Of a DNA stretch of 64,000 nt, positions 52,489 through 60,439 are shown piece after piece. The position numbers and the translations under genes are program-made. This stretch comes from Wenyingzhuangia fucanilytica (GTDB taxonomy: Bacteria; Bacteroidota; Bacteroidia; Flavobacteriales; Flavobacteriaceae). The notes under the pieces are model-generated. The model did not search any database and was not told where the DNA came from. It saw nothing but the letters and a program-made list of their open reading frames with translations. The first letter of the stretch is position 1. Each line of letters starts with the position of its first letter. Location of the stretch: NCBI RefSeq assembly GCF_001697185.1, contig NZ_CP014224.1:186001-250000 (forward strand). The letters run 5' to 3'.

Positions 52489-52551
52489 CCGCATACTGAT
52501 TACCGATTGTCGAAACCCGAACAACGAAAATCGAAAATCGCTCATCGAGCG
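52489..52551 (+). repeat. YCG-type heptad array I (9 units)
   Basis: The array starts on the first base after the wecB TAA: CCGCATA, CTGATTA, CCGATTG, TCGAAAC, CCGAACA, ACGAAAA, TCGAAAA, TCGCTCA, TCGAGCG. The last unit is shared with the hairpin at 52543. Confidence 0.85.
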
Positions 52552-52562
52552 GAGTCGAGATG
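52543..52562 (+). repeat. REP-like element, short form, upstream of wecC
   Basis: CATCGAGCGGAGTCGAGATG. Its final ATG is in frame with wecC and creates a false upstream start codon (52560). Confidence 0.8.
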
Positions 52563-52613
52563 CAGAATAAAAAACAAACACCTAAATTAGAAGGAAAGAA
52601 CAAAACAAAAGAT

Positions 52614-53831
52614 ATGAAAAATCCAGAAGTAGTAATGATAGGTTTAGGGTATATTGGTTTGCCAACAGCAGCTTTGATTGCAAGTAATGGAACCAATGTA
52701 TATGGGGTAGACATCAATCAAAAAGTGGTAGACACCATCAATGCAGGTAAAATTCACATTGTAGAACCTTCATTAGATAAAGCAGTGGCAACTGCAGTGG
52801 CTAATGGGAATTTAATGGCAGCAACAACTCCGGTTGAAGCGAATACCTATTTAATTGTGGTACCAACACCTTTTAAAGGTAAAAATGAGCCAGATATTTC
52901 TTTTGTTGAAGCAGCAACCCAAGCTGTTATTCCTTTGTTGAAAAAAGGAGATTTATACATCATAGAATCTACTTCTCCGATAGGGACTACAGAAAAAATG
53001 AGAGCTTTAATTCATAGTGAACGCCCTGAATTAAAAGATGAAATATATATGGCTTATTGCCCTGAAAGGGTGTTGCCAGGTAATGTGATGTACGAATTGG
53101 TACATAACGATAGAGTAATTGGTGGAGTAAACCAAGCTTCTACAGAAAAAGCGATTGCTTTTTACAAAAATTATGTAAAAGGAGAATTACATCCAACCAA
53201 CGCACGTACAGCAGAGATGTGTAAGCTAGTAGAAAATTCTTCTAGAGATGTACAAATAGCTTTTGCAAACGAATTATCATTAATCTGTGACAAAGCTAAT
53301 ATCAATGTATGGGATTTAATTAATTTAGCCAACAAACACCCTCGTGTAAATATCTTACAACCAGGTTGTGGGGTTGGAGGACACTGTATTGCGGTAGATC
53401 CGTATTTTATTGTGTCAGATTATCCTATGGAGTCTAAAATTATTGGAACAGCTCGTGAGGTAAATAATTATAAATCATTTTGGTGTGCAGAAAAAGTGCA
53501 AACAGAAAAATTAAAGTTTGAACTAAAATATGGTCGTAAGCCAACTATCGCTTTAATGGGATTGGCATTTAAACCAAATATTGATGACTTACGTGAGTCT
53601 CCAGCAAAATACATTGCTCAAAAAGTATTACAAAACGACAACAATGGCGAATACTTTATTGTAGAACCAAATATAGACTCACACAATGTTTACAAATTAA
53701 CACCATATCAGCAAGCTGCTGAGAAAGCCGATATTATTGTGTTATTAGTGGCTCACAAAGAATTTAAGGAATTGAATTTTGGAGCAGATAAAGTGATTTT
53801 AGATTTTTGTGGGGTAAAAAAAGTAAAATAG
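52614..53831 (+). CDS. wecC: UDP-N-acetyl-D-mannosamine dehydrogenase
   Basis: WecC oxidises UDP-ManNAc to UDP-ManNAcA. From the ATG at 52614 it has 405 residues, starting MKNPEVVMIGLGYIGLPTAA. The catalytic C258 lies in GVGGHCIAVDPYFIVSD; YIIESTSPIGTTEKMRALIH and LAFKPNIDDLRESPAKYIAQ complete the three-domain pattern. The frame is open to an ATG at 52560, but that codon belongs to the repeated hairpin GTCGAGATG and would add 18 unconserved residues, so the internal ATG is preferred. It pairs with wecB. Confidence 0.9.
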   Translation: MKNPEVVMIGLGYIGLPTAALIASNGTNVYGVDINQKVVDTINAGKIHIVEPSLDKAVATAVANGNLMAATTPVEANTYLIVVPTPFKGKNEPDISFVEAATQAVIPLLKKGDLYIIESTSPIGTTEKMRALIHSERPELKDEIYMAYCPERVLPGNVMYELVHNDRVIGGVNQASTEKAIAFYKNYVKGELHPTNARTAEMCKLVENSSRDVQIAFANELSLICDKANINVWDLINLANKHPRVNILQPGCGVGGHCIAVDPYFIVSDYPMESKIIGTAREVNNYKSFWCAEKVQTEKLKFELKYGRKPTIALMGLAFKPNIDDLRESPAKYIAQKVLQNDNNGEYFIVEPNIDSHNVYKLTPYQQAAEKADIIVLLVAHKEFKELNFGADKVILDFCGVKKVK

Positions 53832-53848
53832 GTGTTTAATAAATATTT

Positions 53849-55051
53849 ATGTTAATATTTTATATAGTTTCATTTTTTACCCTAACAGTATTAGTTGTTC
53901 AAAAACAATTTTTTACGTTATATTTTTTATATACGTTAATTTGGACAATATCAGTGCTGTTACTTCCATTATTTTCGACTGTATTAAGACATAATATTTC
54001 GGAAGATTTAGCCTATTTTCTCAATTTTCATTCAATATTTGGTTTGATAGTTTATTTTATTTTTGGTTTTTTAAAAAAAGAACATAAGGTAGAAGAACGA
54101 CAAAAAATGAAAAAATTATACTTGAAATGGGTAAGAAGAGTGATTCGTATTTCCTTTTGTTTAACAATAGTTTTTGCAATAAATATATTATCTAGATATT
54201 CAAATTTATTGATAAATAATCCTTGGGTACTTAGAGAAATGTATTTTAACGGAGATATTAAATTGTTTCCTTCAATTAGTTATACATTAATATTTTTATA
54301 TTTATCTGCTTTTTTAGGGAGTTCGGTTTTGTATTTTAGAGAAGATGTAGGTAGGAAGATATATTATTTACCCATAATATCTTCTATAATATTTGCAGTA
54401 GTTTATATAGGGAGGAATGAATTTGTAAAAATATCACTAATTTATTTTATAGCCATTTTATTAAAAAACAAAGAAATATTTTTATTCAAATCATTAAAAA
54501 AAATATTTGCTATTCTTCTTATTGTTATAGGTGTTTCAAGTATTCTAAAAAAAGGTAGCCATATAGGAGGTGAGAATCTTATTCATAATACACTGTTAAA
54601 TATAGGTTCTTATGGAAGTGGAAGTTTGTTAGTGTTTGATATATTTACCCAAAGAGTAAATAGAGATATAGATTTTGGATATGGAGAGTATACCTTTTAT
54701 CCTGTTTTCAGGAGACTAGCAAGTATTGGCTTTTATAGAGCAGATTTTAAATTGTCTTATATGGATGATTTTGAGTCTTTTATAAATACGTTTACCTATC
54801 TTAGACCTTTTTATAGTGATTTTGGTTGGTTTGGAGTGTATGTATTAAGCTCTTTTTTTTTAATGATAATAATTTATTTTACCCAAATAGATAGTAAGCC
54901 TAAATCAGTAAAAAAATACTTAGTCTTTATTTCTTTATATCCTGCTGTTTTATTTAGTATACAAGGCTTAGAGTATCAAACAATGGAGTATTTCACAGCT
55001 ATTCTATTAGCTTTATTGTTGAATTTTGTTTTTAAATTTAAGTTTTTATGA
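53849..55051 (+). CDS. Predicted O-antigen polymerase (Wzy-like)
   Basis: A 400-residue integral membrane protein with about ten to twelve hydrophobic segments and a larger periplasmic loop (about 245-320, with DFGYGEYTFYPVFRRLASIG). This is the topology of O-antigen or capsule polymerases that join repeat units. Sequence conservation in this group is low, so the call rests on topology, Arg/Tyr-rich loop and position before glycosyltransferases and Wzx. The gene and the seven following are more AT-rich than the nucleotide-sugar genes. Its stop overlaps the next start (ATGA). Confidence 0.7.
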   Translation: MLIFYIVSFFTLTVLVVQKQFFTLYFLYTLIWTISVLLLPLFSTVLRHNISEDLAYFLNFHSIFGLIVYFIFGFLKKEHKVEERQKMKKLYLKWVRRVIRISFCLTIVFAINILSRYSNLLINNPWVLREMYFNGDIKLFPSISYTLIFLYLSAFLGSSVLYFREDVGRKIYYLPIISSIIFAVVYIGRNEFVKISLIYFIAILLKNKEIFLFKSLKKIFAILLIVIGVSSILKKGSHIGGENLIHNTLLNIGSYGSGSLLVFDIFTQRVNRDIDFGYGEYTFYPVFRRLASIGFYRADFKLSYMDDFESFINTFTYLRPFYSDFGWFGVYVLSSFFLMIIIYFTQIDSKPKSVKKYLVFISLYPAVLFSIQGLEYQTMEYFTAILLALLLNFVFKFKFL

Positions 55052-56055
55052 AAGTTTGTATTGTTTTTGATACACTTAGTGGATATCAAAATAAAGGAGG
55101 TGCCGAGGTACAACTAGAAAAAACCATTGAAGTTTTAAAAAAGAACAATATAGAGGTTGTTTTTTATGATAATAGTCCGGATACTATTATATCTTGTGAT
55201 ATTGTTCATTTTTTTAAATCATTGTCATGGTATTGGCCTATTGCATCATTTTGCATAAAACATAATAAGCCATATTTTGTGTCGTCAATTTTTTTTATAA
55301 CGGATAAGTATAATTTAGTTCAATTTTATATAGCAAAAAAAACAAAATTATTAGGCGCACTCACGGTCTCTAATATTATTCGTTTATGGTCTAATGCTGC
55401 CTATGTACTTCCTAATACGACATCAGAAGAATCACAAATTTTAAATTATGCAAATGCAAGAACTAGTATAGTTAGAAATTGTATAGATGAAGAATATATT
55501 AATGCTGCAGTAGATAAGACTTTGTTACCAGATAAAATTAAAATTTTAAAAGGGAATTTTGTGCTAAATATTGGGAGAATTGAAGAAAGAAAAAATCAAT
55601 TACGTCTAGCTATTGCTTGTGAAAAACTGAGTATCCCTCTTGTTTTAATTGGCCCTAATAATAAAGATAATTACTATGATAAATTAATGGAGTTTGATAA
55701 TGTTATTTATCTAGGTGAGATTTGGAATACATCTGTTAAGAAAACAATTATTAATGAATGTAGATTGTTTGCATTACCATCATTACTAGAAACTCCAGGT
55801 ATTGTTGCTATTGAAGCTAAATTCTTGAGAAAGAAAATTGTAATAACACAAGAAGGGATTGGTACTGGTTATTTTGATGATTATAAAGAAATACAAACAA
55901 TAAATCCTCATAGCGAGAATGAGATATATTCAGCAATAAAAAATATGTTAGTTGAAACAAAGGAGTCAATCAATGAAGTTGAAGTGCCTACATATGAGAA
56001 AGAGATATATAAAATAGTTGAGTTTTATAATAAATGTTTAAATACAAATATATGA
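55048..56055 (+). CDS. Glycosyltransferase, GT4/GT-B type
   Basis: A 335-residue cytoplasmic GT-B-fold protein. The N-terminal domain starts MKVCIVFDTLSGYQNKGGAE, with the GGAEVQLEKT loop of GT4 enzymes. The C-terminal domain has VLNIGRIEERKNQLRLAIAC and CRLFALPSLLETPGIVAIEA, with the E-x7-E-like region. It probably adds one sugar of the repeat unit; donor and acceptor are unknown. It overlaps both neighbours by 4 nt (ATGA), so the block is translationally coupled. Confidence 0.8.
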   Translation: MKVCIVFDTLSGYQNKGGAEVQLEKTIEVLKKNNIEVVFYDNSPDTIISCDIVHFFKSLSWYWPIASFCIKHNKPYFVSSIFFITDKYNLVQFYIAKKTKLLGALTVSNIIRLWSNAAYVLPNTTSEESQILNYANARTSIVRNCIDEEYINAAVDKTLLPDKIKILKGNFVLNIGRIEERKNQLRLAIACEKLSIPLVLIGPNNKDNYYDKLMEFDNVIYLGEIWNTSVKKTIINECRLFALPSLLETPGIVAIEAKFLRKKIVITQEGIGTGYFDDYKEIQTINPHSENEIYSAIKNMLVETKESINEVEVPTYEKEIYKIVEFYNKCLNTNI

Positions 56056-56831
56056 TTAGTGCAGTAGTTTTAGTATATAATGAAGAGGAACGTATTGTTT
56101 CTTGTTTAAAAGCACTAAAGTGGTGTAGTCAAATAATTGTAGTTGATATGTCTTCAGAAGATAATACAGTTGAATTAGCTAAATCTTTAGGTGCTGAGAT
56201 TTGTATTGTTGAGAAAGAAAATAATTTTGATCTACTTAGAAATGTGGGAGTAGAAAAAGCAATACATGATTGGGTATTAATGGTTGATGCAGATGAAATT
56301 ATTCCTTTAAAGTTAGCTAACTGGATTTTGACAGAACTAAAAGATCCTAAATTCGATGTTTATAGACTTTCTAGACTAAATTATATATTAGGAGAACCAA
56401 TGAAAGGAAATGGTGTTTGGCCAGATTATCAAATAAAGCTTTTTAAAAAAGGTGCTTTAGAGATAGCTGGTACTATTCATAATTTTATTAAAGTTGAGAA
56501 AGACTCTTTAATTTTTGATATACCAAATAACGAAGAAGATATGTATATGTATCATTTTACGACGAATTCATTAAATGTTTTCTTAGATAAAATGAAAAAC
56601 TATACGGAAGTTCAGGCGGAAAATGAACAAGGAAATAGAAACCCCTTTTATGTCTTTCTAAAAGAATTTCTTTTTAGATTTTTTAGAACTAAAGGATTTA
56701 AAGATAAAAATGGTTTAAATTATAGTGTGTTGTTAGCAATATATAAAACAGTAATTGTTTTAAGAACTAAATACCAAAAACAATATGATTATAAAAGTAT
56801 AAAAAGTGATTTGCTAAAACAATATGAATAA
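56052..56831 (+). CDS. Glycosyltransferase family 2 protein
   Basis: A 259-residue GT-A enzyme with ISAVVLVYNEEERIVSCLKA, IIVVDMSSEDNTVELAKSLG and the DxD-type LMVDADEIIP. It resembles the WaaE/KdtX-type group that adds sugars to lipid-linked or LPS cores (RLSRLNYILGEPMKGNGVWP, IKLFKKGALEIAGTIHNF). The exact sugar is unknown. I place the start at the ATG at 56052, which overlaps the previous stop as ATGA, rather than the ATG at 56034. Confidence 0.83.
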   Translation: MISAVVLVYNEEERIVSCLKALKWCSQIIVVDMSSEDNTVELAKSLGAEICIVEKENNFDLLRNVGVEKAIHDWVLMVDADEIIPLKLANWILTELKDPKFDVYRLSRLNYILGEPMKGNGVWPDYQIKLFKKGALEIAGTIHNFIKVEKDSLIFDIPNNEEDMYMYHFTTNSLNVFLDKMKNYTEVQAENEQGNRNPFYVFLKEFLFRFFRTKGFKDKNGLNYSVLLAIYKTVIVLRTKYQKQYDYKSIKSDLLKQYE

Positions 56832-57897
56832 AATGAATATAGCTATTATATCTTATGGTAGAGGAGGAATGCTACATTATGCTTTAGATTTGGCTTCAAT
56901 TTTAGAGAGAGAAAATAACATATCACTTTTTACTACTGAAGATGTCTCGGAATATCTAATAACTGACAGAATAAAAATTATTAAAGATGTTAATTTAAAG
57001 AAGTTTAATTCAGCAAAACAAGTTTTAAAGAAGTATCCAAATTTTGATATTTATCATTTTACTGCTTTCCATCCATCTATATACTCGTTAATTTTTACTA
57101 GGAAAATTAGACTACCTAATGTTGTTTTTACAATACATGATTGTAATATACATCCTTACAATTTTAAATTATTAAAGCGTTTAAAATTAAAATTAGTATA
57201 TAATAAATTTTTAATGAATATTCTTTTAAATAAAATGGGGATGAATTTATGTCTAAGTACTTATGTAGCAGGTCAAGTAAATCAAAAATATGGGGTAAAT
57301 CCATTGGTTGTGAGGTTACCAAATTTTTCAGATAAATTTAAAAGTATATCTAAAGTAGAAAAACATTATTTTCCAAAAATCAATATTTTGGTTTTTGGAA
57401 GTATAGAAAAGTATAAAGGAATTGATAAAGTAATAGCTTTAATTAATTATGTTAATGAAAATAGTATACCCAATATCCATTTTACAATTGCAGGTAGAAT
57501 TTCAAAAGCATACACAGGAGTTTTCGAAAAATTAAAAAACACTAAAATTTATGATAGATATATATTAGATAGTGAGATAGATATGTTTTTTAGCAATGCT
57601 GATTTTTTAATTGCACCTTATAATGAGGTTAGTCAATCAGGTGTAGTTAGCTTAGCTTTAGATTATCATGTACCAATAATAGCTTCAGATATTGGGTCTT
57701 TTAGTGAATACATCAAGCCAGAAAATGGTGCTTTGTTAATAAAAATGTGTCCTGACTCCATTTTAAATGCTATTAAAGAAATTAGGAAAATAAAAGAAAA
57801 GAGTATTGGAAATATAGAGTTACAAAGGACTACACAGTTTAAAAAATATAATAATATCTATGAAAATATTATAAAAGGAATTAATGAAACAGATTAA
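56824..57897 (+). CDS. Glycosyltransferase, GT4-like
   Basis: A 357-residue GT-B protein: MNIAIISYGRGGMLHYALDL at the start, NVVFTIHDCNIHPYNFKLLK in the middle and INILVFGSIEKYKGIDKVIA plus ADFLIAPYNEVSQSGVVSLA in the donor-binding half. The start can be the ATG at 56824 (8-nt overlap with the previous gene) or at 56833. The function is addition of a sugar to the lipid-linked repeat unit; specificity is unknown. It overlaps the wzx gene by 14 nt. Confidence 0.8.
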   Translation: MNKMNIAIISYGRGGMLHYALDLASILERENNISLFTTEDVSEYLITDRIKIIKDVNLKKFNSAKQVLKKYPNFDIYHFTAFHPSIYSLIFTRKIRLPNVVFTIHDCNIHPYNFKLLKRLKLKLVYNKFLMNILLNKMGMNLCLSTYVAGQVNQKYGVNPLVVRLPNFSDKFKSISKVEKHYFPKINILVFGSIEKYKGIDKVIALINYVNENSIPNIHFTIAGRISKAYTGVFEKLKNTKIYDRYILDSEIDMFFSNADFLIAPYNEVSQSGVVSLALDYHVPIIASDIGSFSEYIKPENGALLIKMCPDSILNAIKEIRKIKEKSIGNIELQRTTQFKKYNNIYENIIKGINETD

Positions 57898-59296
57898 AAA
57901 AAATTATATTTTCCAAGTACTATTACAGGTAATAAATTTTGTACTTCCTTTAATTACAGTTCCTTATGTAGCTAGAGTTTTAGGGCCTGAAATAATTGGA
58001 AAAGTTAGTTATGCTAATTCTTTAGCGTATTATTTTTATATAATTGCTAGCTTAGGTCTTAATGTATATGCGTCACGTGAAGTGGCTTATAATCAAGGGG
58101 ATAATTCAAAAGTGAGTAGTGTGTTTTCTAGTGTTGTTTTTTTAAAAACAGTTATTTTAATACCGTTAGCAATTACATATTTCGCTATAGACCAAAGTTT
58201 AATATGGTTAATTACTTTTGTGAATATTCTGTATTTGTTCATGGATATATCGTGGTTTTTTCAAGGAATTCAAGATTTTAAAATACTCTTTTTACGAAAT
58301 ATTATTATCAAAGTATTATCAGTAGTGTTAATTTTTACATTAGTGAAAAGCACAAAGGATATTTACTTATATGCTTTGATAATGTATGGTAGTTCATTAA
58401 TTGGTTTATTGTTGTTAATACCAAGTCTTAAAAAACACATAGATTTAAATGTTTTTTATAGTAATTTTTTTAAACTAAAAAATTTTAATTATTTATTACT
58501 TTCCCTACCCTTATATATTCCACAATTAGGTATTGATATATATAATAGTATTGATAGATCTTTTATTGGGTATATGGTCAATGAAACAGAAGTAGGGTAT
58601 TATGAAATGTCGCAGAAAATAGTGAGAGTATTCTTGATATTGATTACTTCATTAGGTACTGTTTTAATGCCGCAAATAGCGAGCATGATTAAATCTGGTA
58701 AAGAAATCAAAACTACCATAGATAAATCTATAGGCTTTACTTTGTTTCTTACATGTGGAATAGTAGGATTATTGTTTTCTTTGTCAGATTTTATTGTTAC
58801 TTTCTTTTTAGGAGAGCGCTTTATTCAATCTATTAATTTATTAAGAATTTTATCATTTATTTTATTGCCAATTTCTATAGGTTCTATTATTGGTACTCAA
58901 TATATGTTGCCTATAGGAATGGATAAACAATATAAAACACCTGTATTGATAGGTGTAACTGTTAATATTATACTTAATATTATTTTAATTAGTGCTATTT
59001 CAAGTAATGGAGCTGCAATAGCTTCAGTTATATCAGAATTTTCGGTGATGTCAACAATGATTATTTTAACATTTAAAAAAATTAATTTTTTAAAATTAAT
59101 AAATAAACACAATCAGTTTTTTATTGCATCTGCTTTGTCAATAATTTTATCTTTGATAATTAAGATATATATGAGTATTAACATTTTTAATATTTTGTTT
59201 TTGAGTAGCATTTACGTTTTTGTTTATTTAATATTAAGTTACTCTCTAAGTACTTTTTTTAAGAGGCAAATAAAATCCATTAAATTTAAACATTAA
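57884..59296 (+). CDS. Polysaccharide flippase (Wzx-like)
   Basis: A 470-residue membrane protein of the MOP superfamily with about 12-14 helices. The start INFVLPLITVPYVARVLGPE plus IIGKVSYANSLAYYFYII is typical of O-antigen flippases, as are SWFFQGIQDFKILFLRNI and YNSIDRSFIGYMVNETEVGY. It would flip lipid-linked repeat units across the inner membrane for the Wzy polymerase at 53849. The reading frame starts inside the previous gene. Confidence 0.9.
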   Translation: MKQIKKNYIFQVLLQVINFVLPLITVPYVARVLGPEIIGKVSYANSLAYYFYIIASLGLNVYASREVAYNQGDNSKVSSVFSSVVFLKTVILIPLAITYFAIDQSLIWLITFVNILYLFMDISWFFQGIQDFKILFLRNIIIKVLSVVLIFTLVKSTKDIYLYALIMYGSSLIGLLLLIPSLKKHIDLNVFYSNFFKLKNFNYLLLSLPLYIPQLGIDIYNSIDRSFIGYMVNETEVGYYEMSQKIVRVFLILITSLGTVLMPQIASMIKSGKEIKTTIDKSIGFTLFLTCGIVGLLFSLSDFIVTFFLGERFIQSINLLRILSFILLPISIGSIIGTQYMLPIGMDKQYKTPVLIGVTVNIILNIILISAISSNGAAIASVISEFSVMSTMIILTFKKINFLKLINKHNQFFIASALSIILSLIIKIYMSINIFNILFLSSIYVFVYLILSYSLSTFFKRQIKSIKFKH

Positions 59297-59303
59297 AAGA
59301 ATC

Positions 59304-60434
59304 ATGATTATAATAGATATGAGTGCAATAAAGGCAGGAGGTGGCTGTCAACTAGCATTAAATTATATTAATGAATTATCTACTGGAAAATTTATAATTC
59401 AAGAAAAACTAGTTTTTTTAATCCCTAATATAGGACCGTTATCTAATTCATTAGATAAAAAATACTCAAATTTGAAGTTTGAAATAGCACATACTGATAT
59501 GTTTTTCAGAAGATTTTTCTTTGAAAAAATAACATTAAAACGTATTTATAAGAAGTATAATATTGATACTATATATACTTTTTTTGGAGCTGGTTTGCCA
59601 CATTCAAATTCAATTAAATCAATTGTAAGTGTTGCGTATCCTATTATTTGTTATGACGAAAGCGCGTTTTGGAAACATATACCTGTGAAATTAAAAATTA
59701 GACAAAGGATAGTTAATTATTTAAGAATAATGAGACTTAAAAAAGCAGATTTAATCATAGCTGAAACAGATGTTATGAAAAAAAGGTTGGTTAAAAAAAT
59801 TGAATTTCCTAATGATAATATTTTAGTCTGTCCTCCTTCTCCATCAGGGTTTATTAAAGATGTTTTGAGTGAATATCAAATAAAGGAAGTACCTAGTTTT
59901 TTAATTTTAAGTGGCTGTAGCCATCATAAAAACTTATGGCGTTTACCAGAGTTAGTTGAACAATTGTCTAAGACTATTAGTTTTAAATTAATTATTTCTG
60001 TAGAGGAACATGATTTTATAAAATTATTGACTAGTGTTAATTTAGACTGTAATCTTTTAGCTAAATATACTGAGTATAAAACATTTTTTGAGTTTAAAGG
60101 TACTGTAATGCCTAATGAAATTGAGAACCTTTATAGTAGTTGTGATTTCTTACTTTCTTTAAGTGACTTAGAGAGTTACAGCAATAATTATATGGAGGCA
60201 TGGAAAACTGGTACGCCTTTAATAGTTTCTGATTATGATTTTTCAAGAGAGATTTGTAGAGAAAGCGCAATATATATAGACCCACATGATGTTATAAATA
60301 CAAGTAAAATTATATATAAGTCTATTAAAGAAAAAGAATTAATAAATAAGATGATTTTAAAAGGTAAAGAATATTTAAATGAATTACCTACTCGTGAAGA
60401 AAGAGTCAATCAGATTAATACACTAATATCATAA
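59304..60434 (+). CDS. Glycosyltransferase, GT1/GT4-like
   Basis: A 376-residue GT-B protein. The N terminus has MIIIDMSAIKAGGGCQLALN; the C-terminal donor-binding region has SFLILSGCSHHKNLWRLPEL, GTVMPNEIENLYSSCDFLLS and LSDLESYSNNYMEAWKTGTP. This is the fourth glycosyltransferase of the AT-rich block. Neither sugar nor linkage can be inferred. It ends 5 nt before the acetyltransferase gene. Confidence 0.8.
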   Translation: MIIIDMSAIKAGGGCQLALNYINELSTGKFIIQEKLVFLIPNIGPLSNSLDKKYSNLKFEIAHTDMFFRRFFFEKITLKRIYKKYNIDTIYTFFGAGLPHSNSIKSIVSVAYPIICYDESAFWKHIPVKLKIRQRIVNYLRIMRLKKADLIIAETDVMKKRLVKKIEFPNDNILVCPPSPSGFIKDVLSEYQIKEVPSFLILSGCSHHKNLWRLPELVEQLSKTISFKLIISVEEHDFIKLLTSVNLDCNLLAKYTEYKTFFEFKGTVMPNEIENLYSSCDFLLSLSDLESYSNNYMEAWKTGTPLIVSDYDFSREICRESAIYIDPHDVINTSKIIYKSIKEKELINKMILKGKEYLNELPTREERVNQINTLIS

Positions 60435-60439
60435 TTTTC

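Noticed and set aside
36882-52551. CRISPR arrays
   Set aside because: Units are 7 bp and contiguous, with no unique spacers of about 30 nt, no constant repeat and no cas genes.
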